Of a stretch of DNA of 64,000 nt, positions 35,858 to 43,780 are shown piece after piece (the stretch's first letter is position 1; each line of letters starts with the position of its first letter). The notes below the pieces were generated by a model that worked only from the letters and a program-made list of their open reading frames with translations, had not been told where the DNA came from and made no database searches. Origin of the DNA: an uncultured Verrucomicrobia subdivision 3 bacterium (lineage in GTDB: Bacteria > Verrucomicrobiota > Verrucomicrobiia > Limisphaerales > UBA11358); NCBI GenBank assembly GCA_903917705.1, contig CAIXBQ010000131.1, positions 22,124-86,123 on the forward strand, in the 5' to 3' direction. Made by a program: the position numbers and the translations under genes.

Positions 35858-36668
35858 AACGGCCGGCCAGCGGGTTGAGTGCGAAATGTTTGCCGATGCG
35901 GTAGCTGCCGGCAATCGCCGCCGTGATGAAATTTTTTCCGAGCTCCACCGCGTGCGGCAGGTCATGTCCGGATGCCAGTGCCGCGCAAATCGCCGCGGAA
36001 TAGGTGCAGCCGGTGCCGTGTGTGGAAACGCCCCGCACAAACGGCGCCGTCAGCAGCAGTTCGGTTACGCCGTCGAAGAATACATCCATTGCCTCCGGGC
36101 AGTTTTTCAGGTGTCCGCCTTTCACGAGCACCGCGCAGCCATAGCGCGAATGAATTTTGTGCGCGGCGGAACGCAGATCCTCCGGCGACAAAATCTTTCG
36201 GTCCGCGAGAATTTCCGCCTCGTCCAGGTTGGGGGTGACGAGGGTGGCGAGCGGCAGGAGGCTGGCTTTCAGGATTTTTTCCGCTGCGGGCTGCAGCAAT
36301 CGTGCACCGCTGGTGGAAACCATCACCGGATCTACGACGAGTTTTAAGTGTTGTACTTTAAGGGGTGAGGTTTTGAAAAACTTCGCGACCACGGAAATGT
36401 TTTTTGCTGAAAACAGCATCCCCGTTTTCGTCGCCGCCGGAGTCAACTCTTGGAACACGGCTTCGATTTGCCGCCGCAGCATATTCGGCGCACACGGCTC
36501 CACGCCCAGGACGCGCCGGGGATTTTGGGCGGTCAGGCAGGCGATCGCGCTGGTGCCGTGGACGCCTAGGGCGGCGAAGGTTTTCAGGTCCGCCTGGATG
36601 CCCGCGCCGCCGCCGCTGTCCGAACCGGCGATGGTGAGGGCGACGGGCAAAGTTTTTCGCTTAGTCAT
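35778..36668 (-). CDS. thiD: Hydroxymethylpyrimidine/phosphomethylpyrimidine kinase
   Basis: 296 residues. It has TIAGSDSGGGAGIQADLKTF near the N-terminus, VVDPVMVSTSGARLL, VTPNLDEAEIL, AVLVKGGHLK and the anion-hole motif STHGTGCTYSAAICAALASG (catalytic residue region). It phosphorylates HMP and HMP-P in thiamin pyrophosphate synthesis. The last about 26 residues (TDSGGAGGRTGSSSSHSKAG and a Cys-Cys end) run antisense into the subtilase gene's 3' end and are not family-like; typical ThiD proteins end near residue 266-270. No TPP riboswitch is visible in the 133-bp divergent upstream region. Confidence 0.95.
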   Translation of the reverse strand: MTKRKTLPVALTIAGSDSGGGAGIQADLKTFAALGVHGTSAIACLTAQNPRRVLGVEPCAPNMLRRQIEAVFQELTPAATKTGMLFSAKNISVVAKFFKTSPLKVQHLKLVVDPVMVSTSGARLLQPAAEKILKASLLPLATLVTPNLDEAEILADRKILSPEDLRSAAHKIHSRYGCAVLVKGGHLKNCPEAMDVFFDGVTELLLTAPFVRGVSTHGTGCTYSAAICAALASGHDLPHAVELGKNFITAAIAGSYRIGKHFALNPLAGRFTDSGGAGGRTGSSSSHSKAGCSCCS

Positions 36669-36801
36669 AATTCAAAAACCGGCGGCCGGAATTTAGCGGA
36701 TGGGCGCCAGGATGCAAAGGCGGGAAGAACGGGATGGATTCAAGCTCGGCGGGTTTGCGTTAAGAATTTGAACTTTCCGGATTGCGCATCATATTTGGCG
36801 C

Positions 36802-38532
36802 ATGGACAAAGACAAAGTGGCCGAGATTCTGGTGGAGATTGGAACATTGTTGGAATTGAAGGGTGAAAATCCATTCAAGACACGCGCCTATGCCAACGCG
36901 GCGCGGACGCTGGAGGGTTTGAGTGAACCGCTGGCGACGCTCGTCGCCGAAAAGCGGCTGGGCGAAATCAAGGGCATCGGCGAGGCGCTGGAGCAGAAAA
37001 TCACGGAGCTGGTCGAGACGGGGAAATTGAAATATTACGACGAGCTTAAGGCGTCGATTCCGCCGGGCTTGATCGCGATGCTGGACATTTCCGGCCTCGG
37101 CCCCAAAAAAATCCAGGCCCTGAACAAAAAGCTGGGCATTGATTCCATTGAAAAACTCGAGGCGGCCTGCCAATCCGGCCAGGTGGCGGAACTGGAGGGC
37201 TTCGGCGAGAAGACGCAGGCGAATTTGCTGGAGGGGATCGGGCGCAAGCGCGCTTACGCGAGCAAGCATCTGTTGAGCGACGCCTGGCTGGCAGCGGAGC
37301 CTTTGCTGGAAAACCTGCGGTCGCTGCCGGAGGTGATCCGCTGCAGCACGGCGGGCAGTTTGCGGCGGTTCAAGGAGATTTGCGGCGATGTGGATTTGCT
37401 GGCGTCGTCGAAAAATGCGGCGGTCGTGATCGGTTTTTTCGTATCCCAGCCGGGCATCGTCAAAGTGCTGGCGCAGGGCGAAACGAAGGCGAGCGTGATC
37501 TTGGAGGGGGGGATACAATGCGATTTGCGGGTGGTGAGCGACTCGGAATTTCCGTTTGCGCTGGCGTATTTCACCGGCAGCAAGGAGCACAACATCGTGA
37601 TGCGGCAGCGGGCCATTCAGCGCGGGCTGCGGCTCAATGAATACGGCCTGTTCCGGTCGAAGGAGGAAACGCGCGACCCGGAATTGCTCGTGGCCTGCCG
37701 GACGGAGGAGGAGATTTTCAGCAAACTGGACCTGGTTTTTGTGCCGCCGGAACTGCGCGAGGATCATGGCGAGTTCGCCGCGGCGGAGAAAAACGAGTTG
37801 CCGAAGCTGGTCGAATGGTCGGATCTCAGGGGTGCGCTGCATAACCACTCGAATTGGAGCGACGGCCACAACTCGCTGGCCGAGATCGCGGAATTTATGG
37901 ACGGGCTGGGCTTGGAATACTGGGCGATCACCGACCACTCCAAGTCGTCGTATCAGGCGAACGGGCTGGATGCGAAACGGATGCGGGAGCAGATCAAGGA
38001 AATCGCCGCATTGAATCGCAAATTCACCGATGACGGCCGCGCCTTCCGGCTGTTAACGGGCAGCGAAGTGGATATTTTGAAAGACCGGCTGGATTTTGAT
38101 GACGAGTTGCTCGCGGAACTGGACGTGGTGGTGGCGAGCCTGCACGTTCCCGGCAGCAGCGAGGCGGAAAATACGAAACGATTGATCCGCGCGGCCGAAA
38201 ACCCGTTTGTCCACATCCTTGGCCACTTGACGGGGCGGTTGTTGCTCGAGCGCGAGCCGTACCCGGTGAATGTGACGGCGGTAATTGACGCCTGCGCGGC
38301 GACGGGGACGTGGATCGAGCTGAACTGCAATCCTCACCGGTTTGATCTGGATTGGCGGTTGTGGCCTTACGCAAAAGCCGCCGGAGTGAAATGTGTCTTA
38401 AATCCGGACGCGCACCGGAATGCGCACGCGGGGTTTTTGCGGCTGGGAGCGGGGGTGGCGCGCAAGGGCTGGCTGACAAAAGCGGACGTGGTGAACACCT
38501 GCCCGTTGAAAACGCTGGCGGTACAATTGTGA
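36802..38532 (+). CDS. polX: DNA polymerase X family protein with C-terminal PHP domain
   Basis: 576 residues. The N-terminal pol-beta-like part has LELKGENPFKTRAYANAARTL, two helix-hairpin-helix motifs (KGIGEAL, SGLGPKK, EGFGEK) and the nucleotidyl-transfer site CSTAGSLRRFKEICGDVDLLA (GSxRR, DVDLL). The C-terminal PHP domain has ALHNHSNWSDGHNSL, WAITDHSKSS, GSEVDIL and LNPDAHRNA, the metal ligands of the 3'-5' exonuclease/AP endonuclease. It acts in gap-filling repair of DNA. Length and domain order match bacterial PolX. Confidence 0.96.
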   Translation: MDKDKVAEILVEIGTLLELKGENPFKTRAYANAARTLEGLSEPLATLVAEKRLGEIKGIGEALEQKITELVETGKLKYYDELKASIPPGLIAMLDISGLGPKKIQALNKKLGIDSIEKLEAACQSGQVAELEGFGEKTQANLLEGIGRKRAYASKHLLSDAWLAAEPLLENLRSLPEVIRCSTAGSLRRFKEICGDVDLLASSKNAAVVIGFFVSQPGIVKVLAQGETKASVILEGGIQCDLRVVSDSEFPFALAYFTGSKEHNIVMRQRAIQRGLRLNEYGLFRSKEETRDPELLVACRTEEEIFSKLDLVFVPPELREDHGEFAAAEKNELPKLVEWSDLRGALHNHSNWSDGHNSLAEIAEFMDGLGLEYWAITDHSKSSYQANGLDAKRMREQIKEIAALNRKFTDDGRAFRLLTGSEVDILKDRLDFDDELLAELDVVVASLHVPGSSEAENTKRLIRAAENPFVHILGHLTGRLLLEREPYPVNVTAVIDACAATGTWIELNCNPHRFDLDWRLWPYAKAAGVKCVLNPDAHRNAHAGFLRLGAGVARKGWLTKADVVNTCPLKTLAVQL

Positions 38533-38596
38533 CGAAATGGTGTCAAATCAGAATATAATTGGGTCATTTGCATGGATTTATGCGGTGTGGGTTGTG

Positions 38597-38617
38597 AATA
38601 ATTCGCTGAAAATTATT
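38597..38617. promoter_or_regulatory. AT-rich 21-bp palindrome, possible operator
   Basis: AATAATT (38597-38603), 7-bp spacer, AATTATT (38611-38617): a perfect inverted repeat. It abuts a TTGACG -35-like box (38618-38623) in the 211-bp region before the beta-barrel gene. Regulator unknown. Confidence 0.4.
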
Positions 38618-38647
38618 TTGACGCGGGGCTTGTATGCCTGATAGTCT
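38618..38647 (+). promoter_or_regulatory. Candidate sigma70-like promoter for the export operon
   Basis: TTGACG (38618-38623) with 18 bp to TAGTCT (38642-38647). The -10 is weak. It would direct a roughly 90-nt leader to the ATG at 38744. The AT-rich palindrome directly upstream overlaps where a regulator could act. Confidence 0.35.
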
Positions 38648-38743
38648 TGAACTTAAGTCGCTCGAGAGAATTTTTTTGAATGGCATCGGGCGCGGACAGT
38701 CAATGATTTTGTCCCGATTAATCTTTAAATCCAGACGTAACAC

Positions 38744-40141
38744 ATGAAGAAATTTTTTGTCTCTGCCGGGATGGTAGCCATTGGCGCCGCCGGATTGCAA
38801 TCGGCGCAGGCCGCCAGTCTGGATATCGTCTCCCCCAAGGCGTGGAATGTTTCGGCCAGCCTCCGCGGGTTTTATGACGACAACTACAACATCGGCAGCA
38901 CCAAACAGGGCAGTTTCGGTGCGGAGGTTTCCCCGTCCATTTCCTTCAATGTGCCTTTGAAGCAGACCGACATTGGCATGCGGTACACCTACGGGTTGTA
39001 CTATTATCAAGATCGTGATTCGTTGGGGTTGAACCCGTTTGACCAGACCCATCAGGTGGATGTCTGGCTGGATCATTCGTTCACCGAGCGGTGGAAGCTA
39101 AACATCACTGACAACTTTGACGTCGGTCAGGAGCCGGAATTGCTCGGCCCGACCAGCTCGGCGTTTCCAAACGGGCAGCAATTCCGCGTTGAAGGCGACA
39201 ATATTGCCAATCATGCCACCGTCACCTTGAATACGGATTGGACCCGCCAGTTCAGCACTGCGTTGCATTACGCCAACAGTTTTTACGATTATCAAAAGAG
39301 TGGAGCGACCCTGGGTGGCCCGGTGTCGGGCGTCGTCACGATTCTGCCGAACAATCCTCCCAACGGTGTTCCGGGCCCGAACTTTTTGAGTGCCGGTGGC
39401 GCCACCTATGCTGGTCTTTTAAACCGGGTGGAGCAGTCAGTGGGTCTGGATTTACAATGGCACTTCCGTCAGGACACTATGGGTTTTGTTGGCTATAGCT
39501 TCAGTTGGGTGAACTACACGGGAAATGAGCCGATCGGGGTTTATAATTATTACGCACTTGATACGGCTAGCTTCCAGTCGGTGATTTATCGCAGCGATTC
39601 CCGCGACAGTCTGTCGCATTACGGTTTTGTCGGGGTGCAGCATTCCTTCACGGGTAATTTGACCGCCGCGGTGAAAGGCGGCGTGTCCTACTCAGACAGC
39701 TACAACGATCCGCTGCAGCAGACCACGTCCCTGTCGCCGTATGCGGATTTGTCCGTGACCTACACCTACATTCCGGGCAGCTACGTTCAGCTCGGGTTCA
39801 CGCATGACATCAATGCCACCGATATCGCGACCGTGGATTCCAACAACGGGTCGCTGACGCAGTATCAGGAAAGCTCTGTGCTTTATGCGGATATCAACCA
39901 CCGCTTCAATCCCAAGTTGGTTGGCACGATCATCGGCCGCTGCCAGTATTCGACCTATCAGGGCGGCCCCAACAGCAGCATTTCCGACACGGATTACAAT
40001 CTGGGTGTGAACCTGAACTACTCGTTCACCACCCATTTTTCAGCGGAGTTGGGCTACAACTTTGACGATCTCATATCGGGCATTGACGGCCGCAGTTACA
40101 CGCGCAACCGGGTTTATCTCGGCTTGAGCGCGAATTATTGA
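38744..40141 (+). CDS. Outer-membrane beta-barrel protein of the polysaccharide export locus
   Basis: 465 residues with a signal peptide (MKKFFVSAGMVAIGAAGLQ, cleavage after SAQA-A24). The mature part is a series of alternating aromatic/polar strands, such as WNVSASLRGFYDDNYNIGST, YTYGLYYYQDRDS and FVGYSFSWVNYTG, ending with YTRNRVYLGLSANY. A terminal aromatic residue is typical of barrel proteins. It resembles the BBP2-type putative beta-barrel porins seen next to exopolysaccharide export genes. It is followed by an intrinsic terminator and then wzz/BY-kinase. Pore function is inferred. Confidence 0.75.
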   Translation: MKKFFVSAGMVAIGAAGLQSAQAASLDIVSPKAWNVSASLRGFYDDNYNIGSTKQGSFGAEVSPSISFNVPLKQTDIGMRYTYGLYYYQDRDSLGLNPFDQTHQVDVWLDHSFTERWKLNITDNFDVGQEPELLGPTSSAFPNGQQFRVEGDNIANHATVTLNTDWTRQFSTALHYANSFYDYQKSGATLGGPVSGVVTILPNNPPNGVPGPNFLSAGGATYAGLLNRVEQSVGLDLQWHFRQDTMGFVGYSFSWVNYTGNEPIGVYNYYALDTASFQSVIYRSDSRDSLSHYGFVGVQHSFTGNLTAAVKGGVSYSDSYNDPLQQTTSLSPYADLSVTYTYIPGSYVQLGFTHDINATDIATVDSNNGSLTQYQESSVLYADINHRFNPKLVGTIIGRCQYSTYQGGPNSSISDTDYNLGVNLNYSFTTHFSAELGYNFDDLISGIDGRSYTRNRVYLGLSANY

Positions 40142-40176
40142 GGATGCGGATAACATCATGGTTTGAACACAACGCA

Positions 40177-40218
40177 GGGAGCCGGGTCTAACCACACTGG
40201 CTCCCGTTATTTTTTTTT
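40177..40218 (+). terminator. Intrinsic terminator/attenuator between barrel gene and BY-kinase gene
   Basis: GGGAGCC (40177-40183), 15-nt loop, GGCTCCC (40199-40205), followed by GTTATTTTTTTTT (T-run to 40218). The next start codon is at 40223, so the U-tract lies where the Shine-Dalgarno should be. Confidence 0.75.
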
Positions 40219-40222
40219 AGAT

Positions 40223-42382
40223 ATGGATTCTGTAAAAAACTTTGCGCCGCCGGAAGCCCGGCTGCATTTTCTCGATTACTGGCGCGTCATCCGCATCCGT
40301 AAGGCGATCATCATCACGGTGTTTCTCATCACCGCCATCATCGCCACGGCGGTCACGTTCATTTTGCCCGAATCCTACGCGAGCACTTGCCGCATCAAGG
40401 TGGAAAACGACTTTACCGACAATCTGGGCTCGGGCTCGGTGACGCCTTCGCAAATGCCGTATGATCCCTATTTCATCCAGACGACGTTTGAAATCATGCA
40501 GTCGCAGTTGGTCTTGAGCAACGTCATTTCGGCCATGAACCTGAATGCCGAGTGGGGACGGAAATATTTCAACGGCGAGACGCTCAAGACCTCGGAGACC
40601 ATGAGCATTCTCAAGGGCCGCATGAGTCTGGCTCCGGTGCGTAACACCAAGCTCATTGCCATCACGGTCTATAGCGACGACAAGAATGAGGCGGCGCTAA
40701 TGGCGAACGCCATCGCGGCCGCTTACAAGACCTATCGCATTGAATCGCGGCAGCAGGTGGTGTCCAAGGGGTTGGAAACCTTGAAGGACCAGTATGCGAT
40801 GGAGGAATCGCAGATCCAGACGAACCAGGCCAAGGTGGACCAGCTTCGGAAAGCTCTTGGCATCAACGAGACCATGGGCTCCGCCGGCCCGGTCCCGACG
40901 CTGGACGATGCGGCCCTGCAAAGAATCCATGAAAACCTCCTCGAAGGGGAGCAGACCTATAAGCAGTCGCTGGCGCTGCTGAACGAATTGAAATCGCAGG
41001 ACAAGGACAAGCTCCGCGACGTCCTGCCCCGGGCCTACCCGGATTCGGCTTTGTCCAGCATGTTGGATCAGTTGCATGAAGCGCAGCGGAAAAAAGCTTC
41101 GCTCGTTATTGATTATTCCATTAGCAACAACATCGTCGCCCGGGTTCAGACGCTCATTGACACGCTCAACCAGCAGATTGACGACTGCGTGGCCGGCATC
41201 ATGATCGGCATCACCAGCACGGTGAATTCAAAAAAGGCCGCCCTAGACGCGCTGACGGAGAAAGTCGCGGAAGCCAAGACTAACGATCTGATGGAGGCCG
41301 CCCGGAATCAGCCCTATTACGATTCCAAGCGTGACTTGGAGCAGCGCCGGGACATGCACAAGCTGCTTTATTCCAAAATCAAGGCGGAAGAACTCGACAT
41401 TGCCATGCCCAAAACCTTCATGGTGCAAGTCACTGATTCTGCCGAACCCGGTAAGGCTCCGGTCAAGCCCAACAAGACTGTCAACATTGTCCTCGGCCTC
41501 ATTTTCGGCATCATCATGGGCATCGGCCTGGCGTTTTTCATCGAATATCTCGACACCAGTGTGAAGACCATTGACGACGTCGAACGCACGTTCCAAGCGC
41601 CGGTGCTTGGCGTCATTCCCCAAAATATCGGTTACCTCCTTGAAGAAGGCACCGAAAGCAAACATGCCGAGGCCTATCGTGTGCTCCGCACCAACCTCCT
41701 CTTTTCCCGCAAGGACGACAAGCTCAACACCATCGTCGTTGTCAGCGCCGGTGCCGGCGAGGGCAAGTCCACCACCACCATCAATCTTGCCACCGTGTTC
41801 GCCCAGGCCGGCAATCGCGTGTTGATCGTGGATTCCGACCTGCGCCGCCCCACGCTCCACAAGCTGTTCAAGGTCGCCAACAACCTGGGTTTGACCAATT
41901 ATTTGCTCAAGCAAAACGCGCTGGCCGAAATTGTGCAGACCACGTCCGTGCCCAACCTCGACTTCATGGCCAGCGGCAAGCTGCCCAACAGTTCCATGGG
42001 CATTCTGGGCTCGGCCCAGATGAAGGAGATGATTTCCGAGCTGAAACAGCGCTACGACTTCATCTTGTTCGACTCGCCGCCCATACTCGGCGTGAGCGAT
42101 GCCTCCATTCTCGCTAGCGAAGTGGACCTCGTCATGCAGGTCATTCAATACCGCCGCTATCCGCAGCCCATGACCATTCGCGCCAAGCAGATGATTGAGA
42201 AGGTCGGCGGTAACTTTGTCGGCATTGTGCTCAACAACATCAACATGTCGCAGGACGAAGGCTACTATTACTACAGCGGCTACTACCACGACTACTACTA
42301 CTCCCGCAACCCGGCGGAACAGGAAGCCGAAACCAAGGCCGCGCCCGCCACTGGCGACACCGAGATTAAACAAAAATATTAA
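40223..42382 (+). CDS. Wzz chain-length determinant fused to BY-kinase (exopolysaccharide co-polymerase/tyrosine autokinase)
   Basis: 719 residues from the ATG at 40223; an upstream TTG at 40163 lies before the terminator and is rejected. Residues 28-48 and 421-441 are membrane helices flanking a periplasmic Wzz domain with a long coiled-coil region (about 180-380). The cytoplasmic kinase has Walker A SAGAGEGKSTT (508-518), Walker A' VLIVDSDLRRP (533-543) and Walker B ILFDSPP (614-620). The tail has nine Tyr in YYYYSGYYHDYYY (681-693) plus a terminal Tyr, the autophosphorylation cluster. It controls polymer length and export together with the Wza-like protein downstream. Confidence 0.95.
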   Translation: MDSVKNFAPPEARLHFLDYWRVIRIRKAIIITVFLITAIIATAVTFILPESYASTCRIKVENDFTDNLGSGSVTPSQMPYDPYFIQTTFEIMQSQLVLSNVISAMNLNAEWGRKYFNGETLKTSETMSILKGRMSLAPVRNTKLIAITVYSDDKNEAALMANAIAAAYKTYRIESRQQVVSKGLETLKDQYAMEESQIQTNQAKVDQLRKALGINETMGSAGPVPTLDDAALQRIHENLLEGEQTYKQSLALLNELKSQDKDKLRDVLPRAYPDSALSSMLDQLHEAQRKKASLVIDYSISNNIVARVQTLIDTLNQQIDDCVAGIMIGITSTVNSKKAALDALTEKVAEAKTNDLMEAARNQPYYDSKRDLEQRRDMHKLLYSKIKAEELDIAMPKTFMVQVTDSAEPGKAPVKPNKTVNIVLGLIFGIIMGIGLAFFIEYLDTSVKTIDDVERTFQAPVLGVIPQNIGYLLEEGTESKHAEAYRVLRTNLLFSRKDDKLNTIVVVSAGAGEGKSTTTINLATVFAQAGNRVLIVDSDLRRPTLHKLFKVANNLGLTNYLLKQNALAEIVQTTSVPNLDFMASGKLPNSSMGILGSAQMKEMISELKQRYDFILFDSPPILGVSDASILASEVDLVMQVIQYRRYPQPMTIRAKQMIEKVGGNFVGIVLNNINMSQDEGYYYYSGYYHDYYYSRNPAEQEAETKAAPATGDTEIKQKY

Positions 42383-42415
42383 TAGGCATCCTGTGATGCA
42401 AATTATCCAACGCTG

Positions 42416-43036
42416 ATGAAATCCAATTTATTTCAGTTCCGGCCTCGCAGTCTTTTTTTGATCCTGCCTTTGCTCGCCCTCGGCCTGGCCGGGTGCGCCA
42501 GCACCGACAATTCCGGCGTCATGGCTCCGCCCAAGCCCGATGAAGCTGGCGACCCGGCTGTAGCCCGGTTGCACGTCGGTGATACCATCACCGTTATATT
42601 GGATGGTTTGCCGGATCCAATCACGCCGCACGAAGAGTCCATCAAGGAAGACGGCACCATCAATCTGGATCTTGTCGGGCATGTCAAGGCTGCCGGCCGG
42701 ACGGCCGGCGAATTGCAGGATGCCATTCACGACCTCTACGTCCCCCGGTTTTACACCCACGTTACTGTCACCGTGAAAACCGGCGACCGCGTCTTTTATG
42801 TTCGCGGCGAGGTCAAAGGCCCCGGCCGCCAGATTTACGTCGGCCAGATCACCGTCACCAAGGCCATCACCTCGGCTGGCGATTTCACCGACTACGCCAA
42901 TCGCAAGAAAGTCATTCTCACTCGCGCCAACGGCCAGCGCTTCAAACTTAATTGCAACGATATTCTCGACGGCACCGCGCCTGACCCGCAGGTATACCCC
43001 GGCGACCAGATTGAAGTCACGCGGCGCGCTTTCTGA
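42416..43036 (+). CDS. Wza-like polysaccharide export lipoprotein
   Basis: 206 residues with a lipobox (LALGLAGC, Cys27), so it is anchored to the outer membrane by a lipid. The Poly_export domain follows from about residue 48: ARLHVGDTITVILDGLPDP, INLDLVGHVKAAGRTAGEL and LYVPRFYTHVTVTVKTGDR. Then comes an SLBB-like part, VRGEVKGPGRQIYVGQIT, ending YPGDQIEVTRRAF. Shorter than E. coli Wza (about 380 residues), so it has one SLBB domain and lacks the outer helix barrel, like many short Poly_export proteins. It lies 33 bp after the BY-kinase gene. Confidence 0.92.
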   Translation: MKSNLFQFRPRSLFLILPLLALGLAGCASTDNSGVMAPPKPDEAGDPAVARLHVGDTITVILDGLPDPITPHEESIKEDGTINLDLVGHVKAAGRTAGELQDAIHDLYVPRFYTHVTVTVKTGDRVFYVRGEVKGPGRQIYVGQITVTKAITSAGDFTDYANRKKVILTRANGQRFKLNCNDILDGTAPDPQVYPGDQIEVTRRAF

Positions 43037-43425
43037 TGGTTCAGTTTCGTATTCTTTCCGGCAAAAAGGCGGGCGACCTGCAGGTCGTCCGCCATTTTCC
43101 TTTTCGTATCGGCCGCGCCGCCGGCGACGACCTGTGCCTCGACGATGCCGGCGTCTGGGACAGCCACCTGACCTTGGAACTTCAAAAAGAAACTGGTTTC
43201 ACGCTGGAAACCACGGCTGACGCCTTCGTTGCCGTCAACGACCAGCCGCAGACCTCCGCACGCCTCCGCAATGGCGACATCATTTCCTTCGGCTCTGCCA
43301 AAATCCAGTTCTGGCTCGCCGCCCCACGCCAGCGCGGCCTGCGCTTCCGCGAAGCCTTTGTCTGGGCCATCCTCGTTGCCGTCACCGCCGCGCAATGTGG
43401 GTTGATCTACCGGCTCCTCCGCTGA
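43036..43425 (+). CDS. FHA-domain protein with C-terminal membrane anchor
   Basis: 129 residues. The start ATG shares one base with the Wza-like stop (TGATG). The FHA core has FPFRIGRAAGDDLCLDD (R27) and VWDSHLTLEL (H44), FVAVNDQPQTSARLRNGDII and FGSAKIQFWLA. The Ser normally three residues before the His is W41 here, so phosphothreonine binding may be altered. A hydrophobic helix (AFVWAILVAVTAAQCGLIY) at residues 107-125 anchors it with the FHA domain probably cytoplasmic. It may link phosphorylation signalling to the export complex; that is inferred. Confidence 0.82.
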   Translation: MVQFRILSGKKAGDLQVVRHFPFRIGRAAGDDLCLDDAGVWDSHLTLELQKETGFTLETTADAFVAVNDQPQTSARLRNGDIISFGSAKIQFWLAAPRQRGLRFREAFVWAILVAVTAAQCGLIYRLLR

Positions 43426-43780
43426 CTGGCCGGCAGAAATGGCTTGCCGACCTCCAACGAACTAGTCGTTTTTCCAGGAATCGGGCTACCGCGATTCAAA
43501 AGTGAACTTGGAATCTTCAAAAGACGACGAGGAATTGGCACATTCCGACTTGAAACCTGCGCGTGCCTGCTTGGAATCTTTTAATTCCTATTTGGAATGT
43601 GCGCACACCAAGTCGGCATCTGCATATTCCAAAGCCTTTTTTTGGAAATTGAACGTCATTTTGCGTATGTCCAAGCCACTTTTGCGCGCAGGCCGTGGAA
43701 ATTCCAGAAAATCGGGCCGTTAACGTGAAAATCGAGGTCAAAGCCGCGCGCTCGGTTGCGTCCGTCTCGCGCGGGGCGTT
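43426..43780. other. 355-bp intergenic region between convergent genes, holding a 21-bp phased array
   Basis: No gene is supported. Short frames exist on both strands but are crossed by the tandem array and lack family features. A GGAAT/ATTCC-rich stretch fills 43470-43700. Confidence 0.5.
43508..43633. repeat. Degenerate 21-bp tandem array, six units
   Basis: TTGGAATCT-like starts recur at 43508, 43529, 43550, 43571, 43592 and 43613, exactly 21 bp apart with no indels (GGAAT, GGAAT, GAAAC, GGAAT, GGAAT, GGCAT). Twenty-one bp is two helical turns, so each motif would face the same side of the DNA. On the minus strand the same period gives FQxG heptads. Confidence 0.65.

Noticed and set aside
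34337..36040. A 567-residue open frame antisense to the subtilase
   Set aside because: It overlaps the signal peptide, the Ser motif and the thiD end on the other strand; it is very Arg/Gly-rich and without domains.
36669..36801. Possible TPP riboswitch in the divergent region upstream of thiD
   Set aside because: I found no CUGAGA or the second conserved thi-box segment in the region.
40163..40222. TTG start at 40163 for the Wzz/BY-kinase gene
   Set aside because: It would place the intrinsic terminator inside the coding region, and the added 20 residues are not like family N-termini.
43502..43741. Short ORFs on both strands across the 21-bp array
   Set aside because: Their openness follows from the 21-bp period, and neither has a domain or ribosome-binding site.
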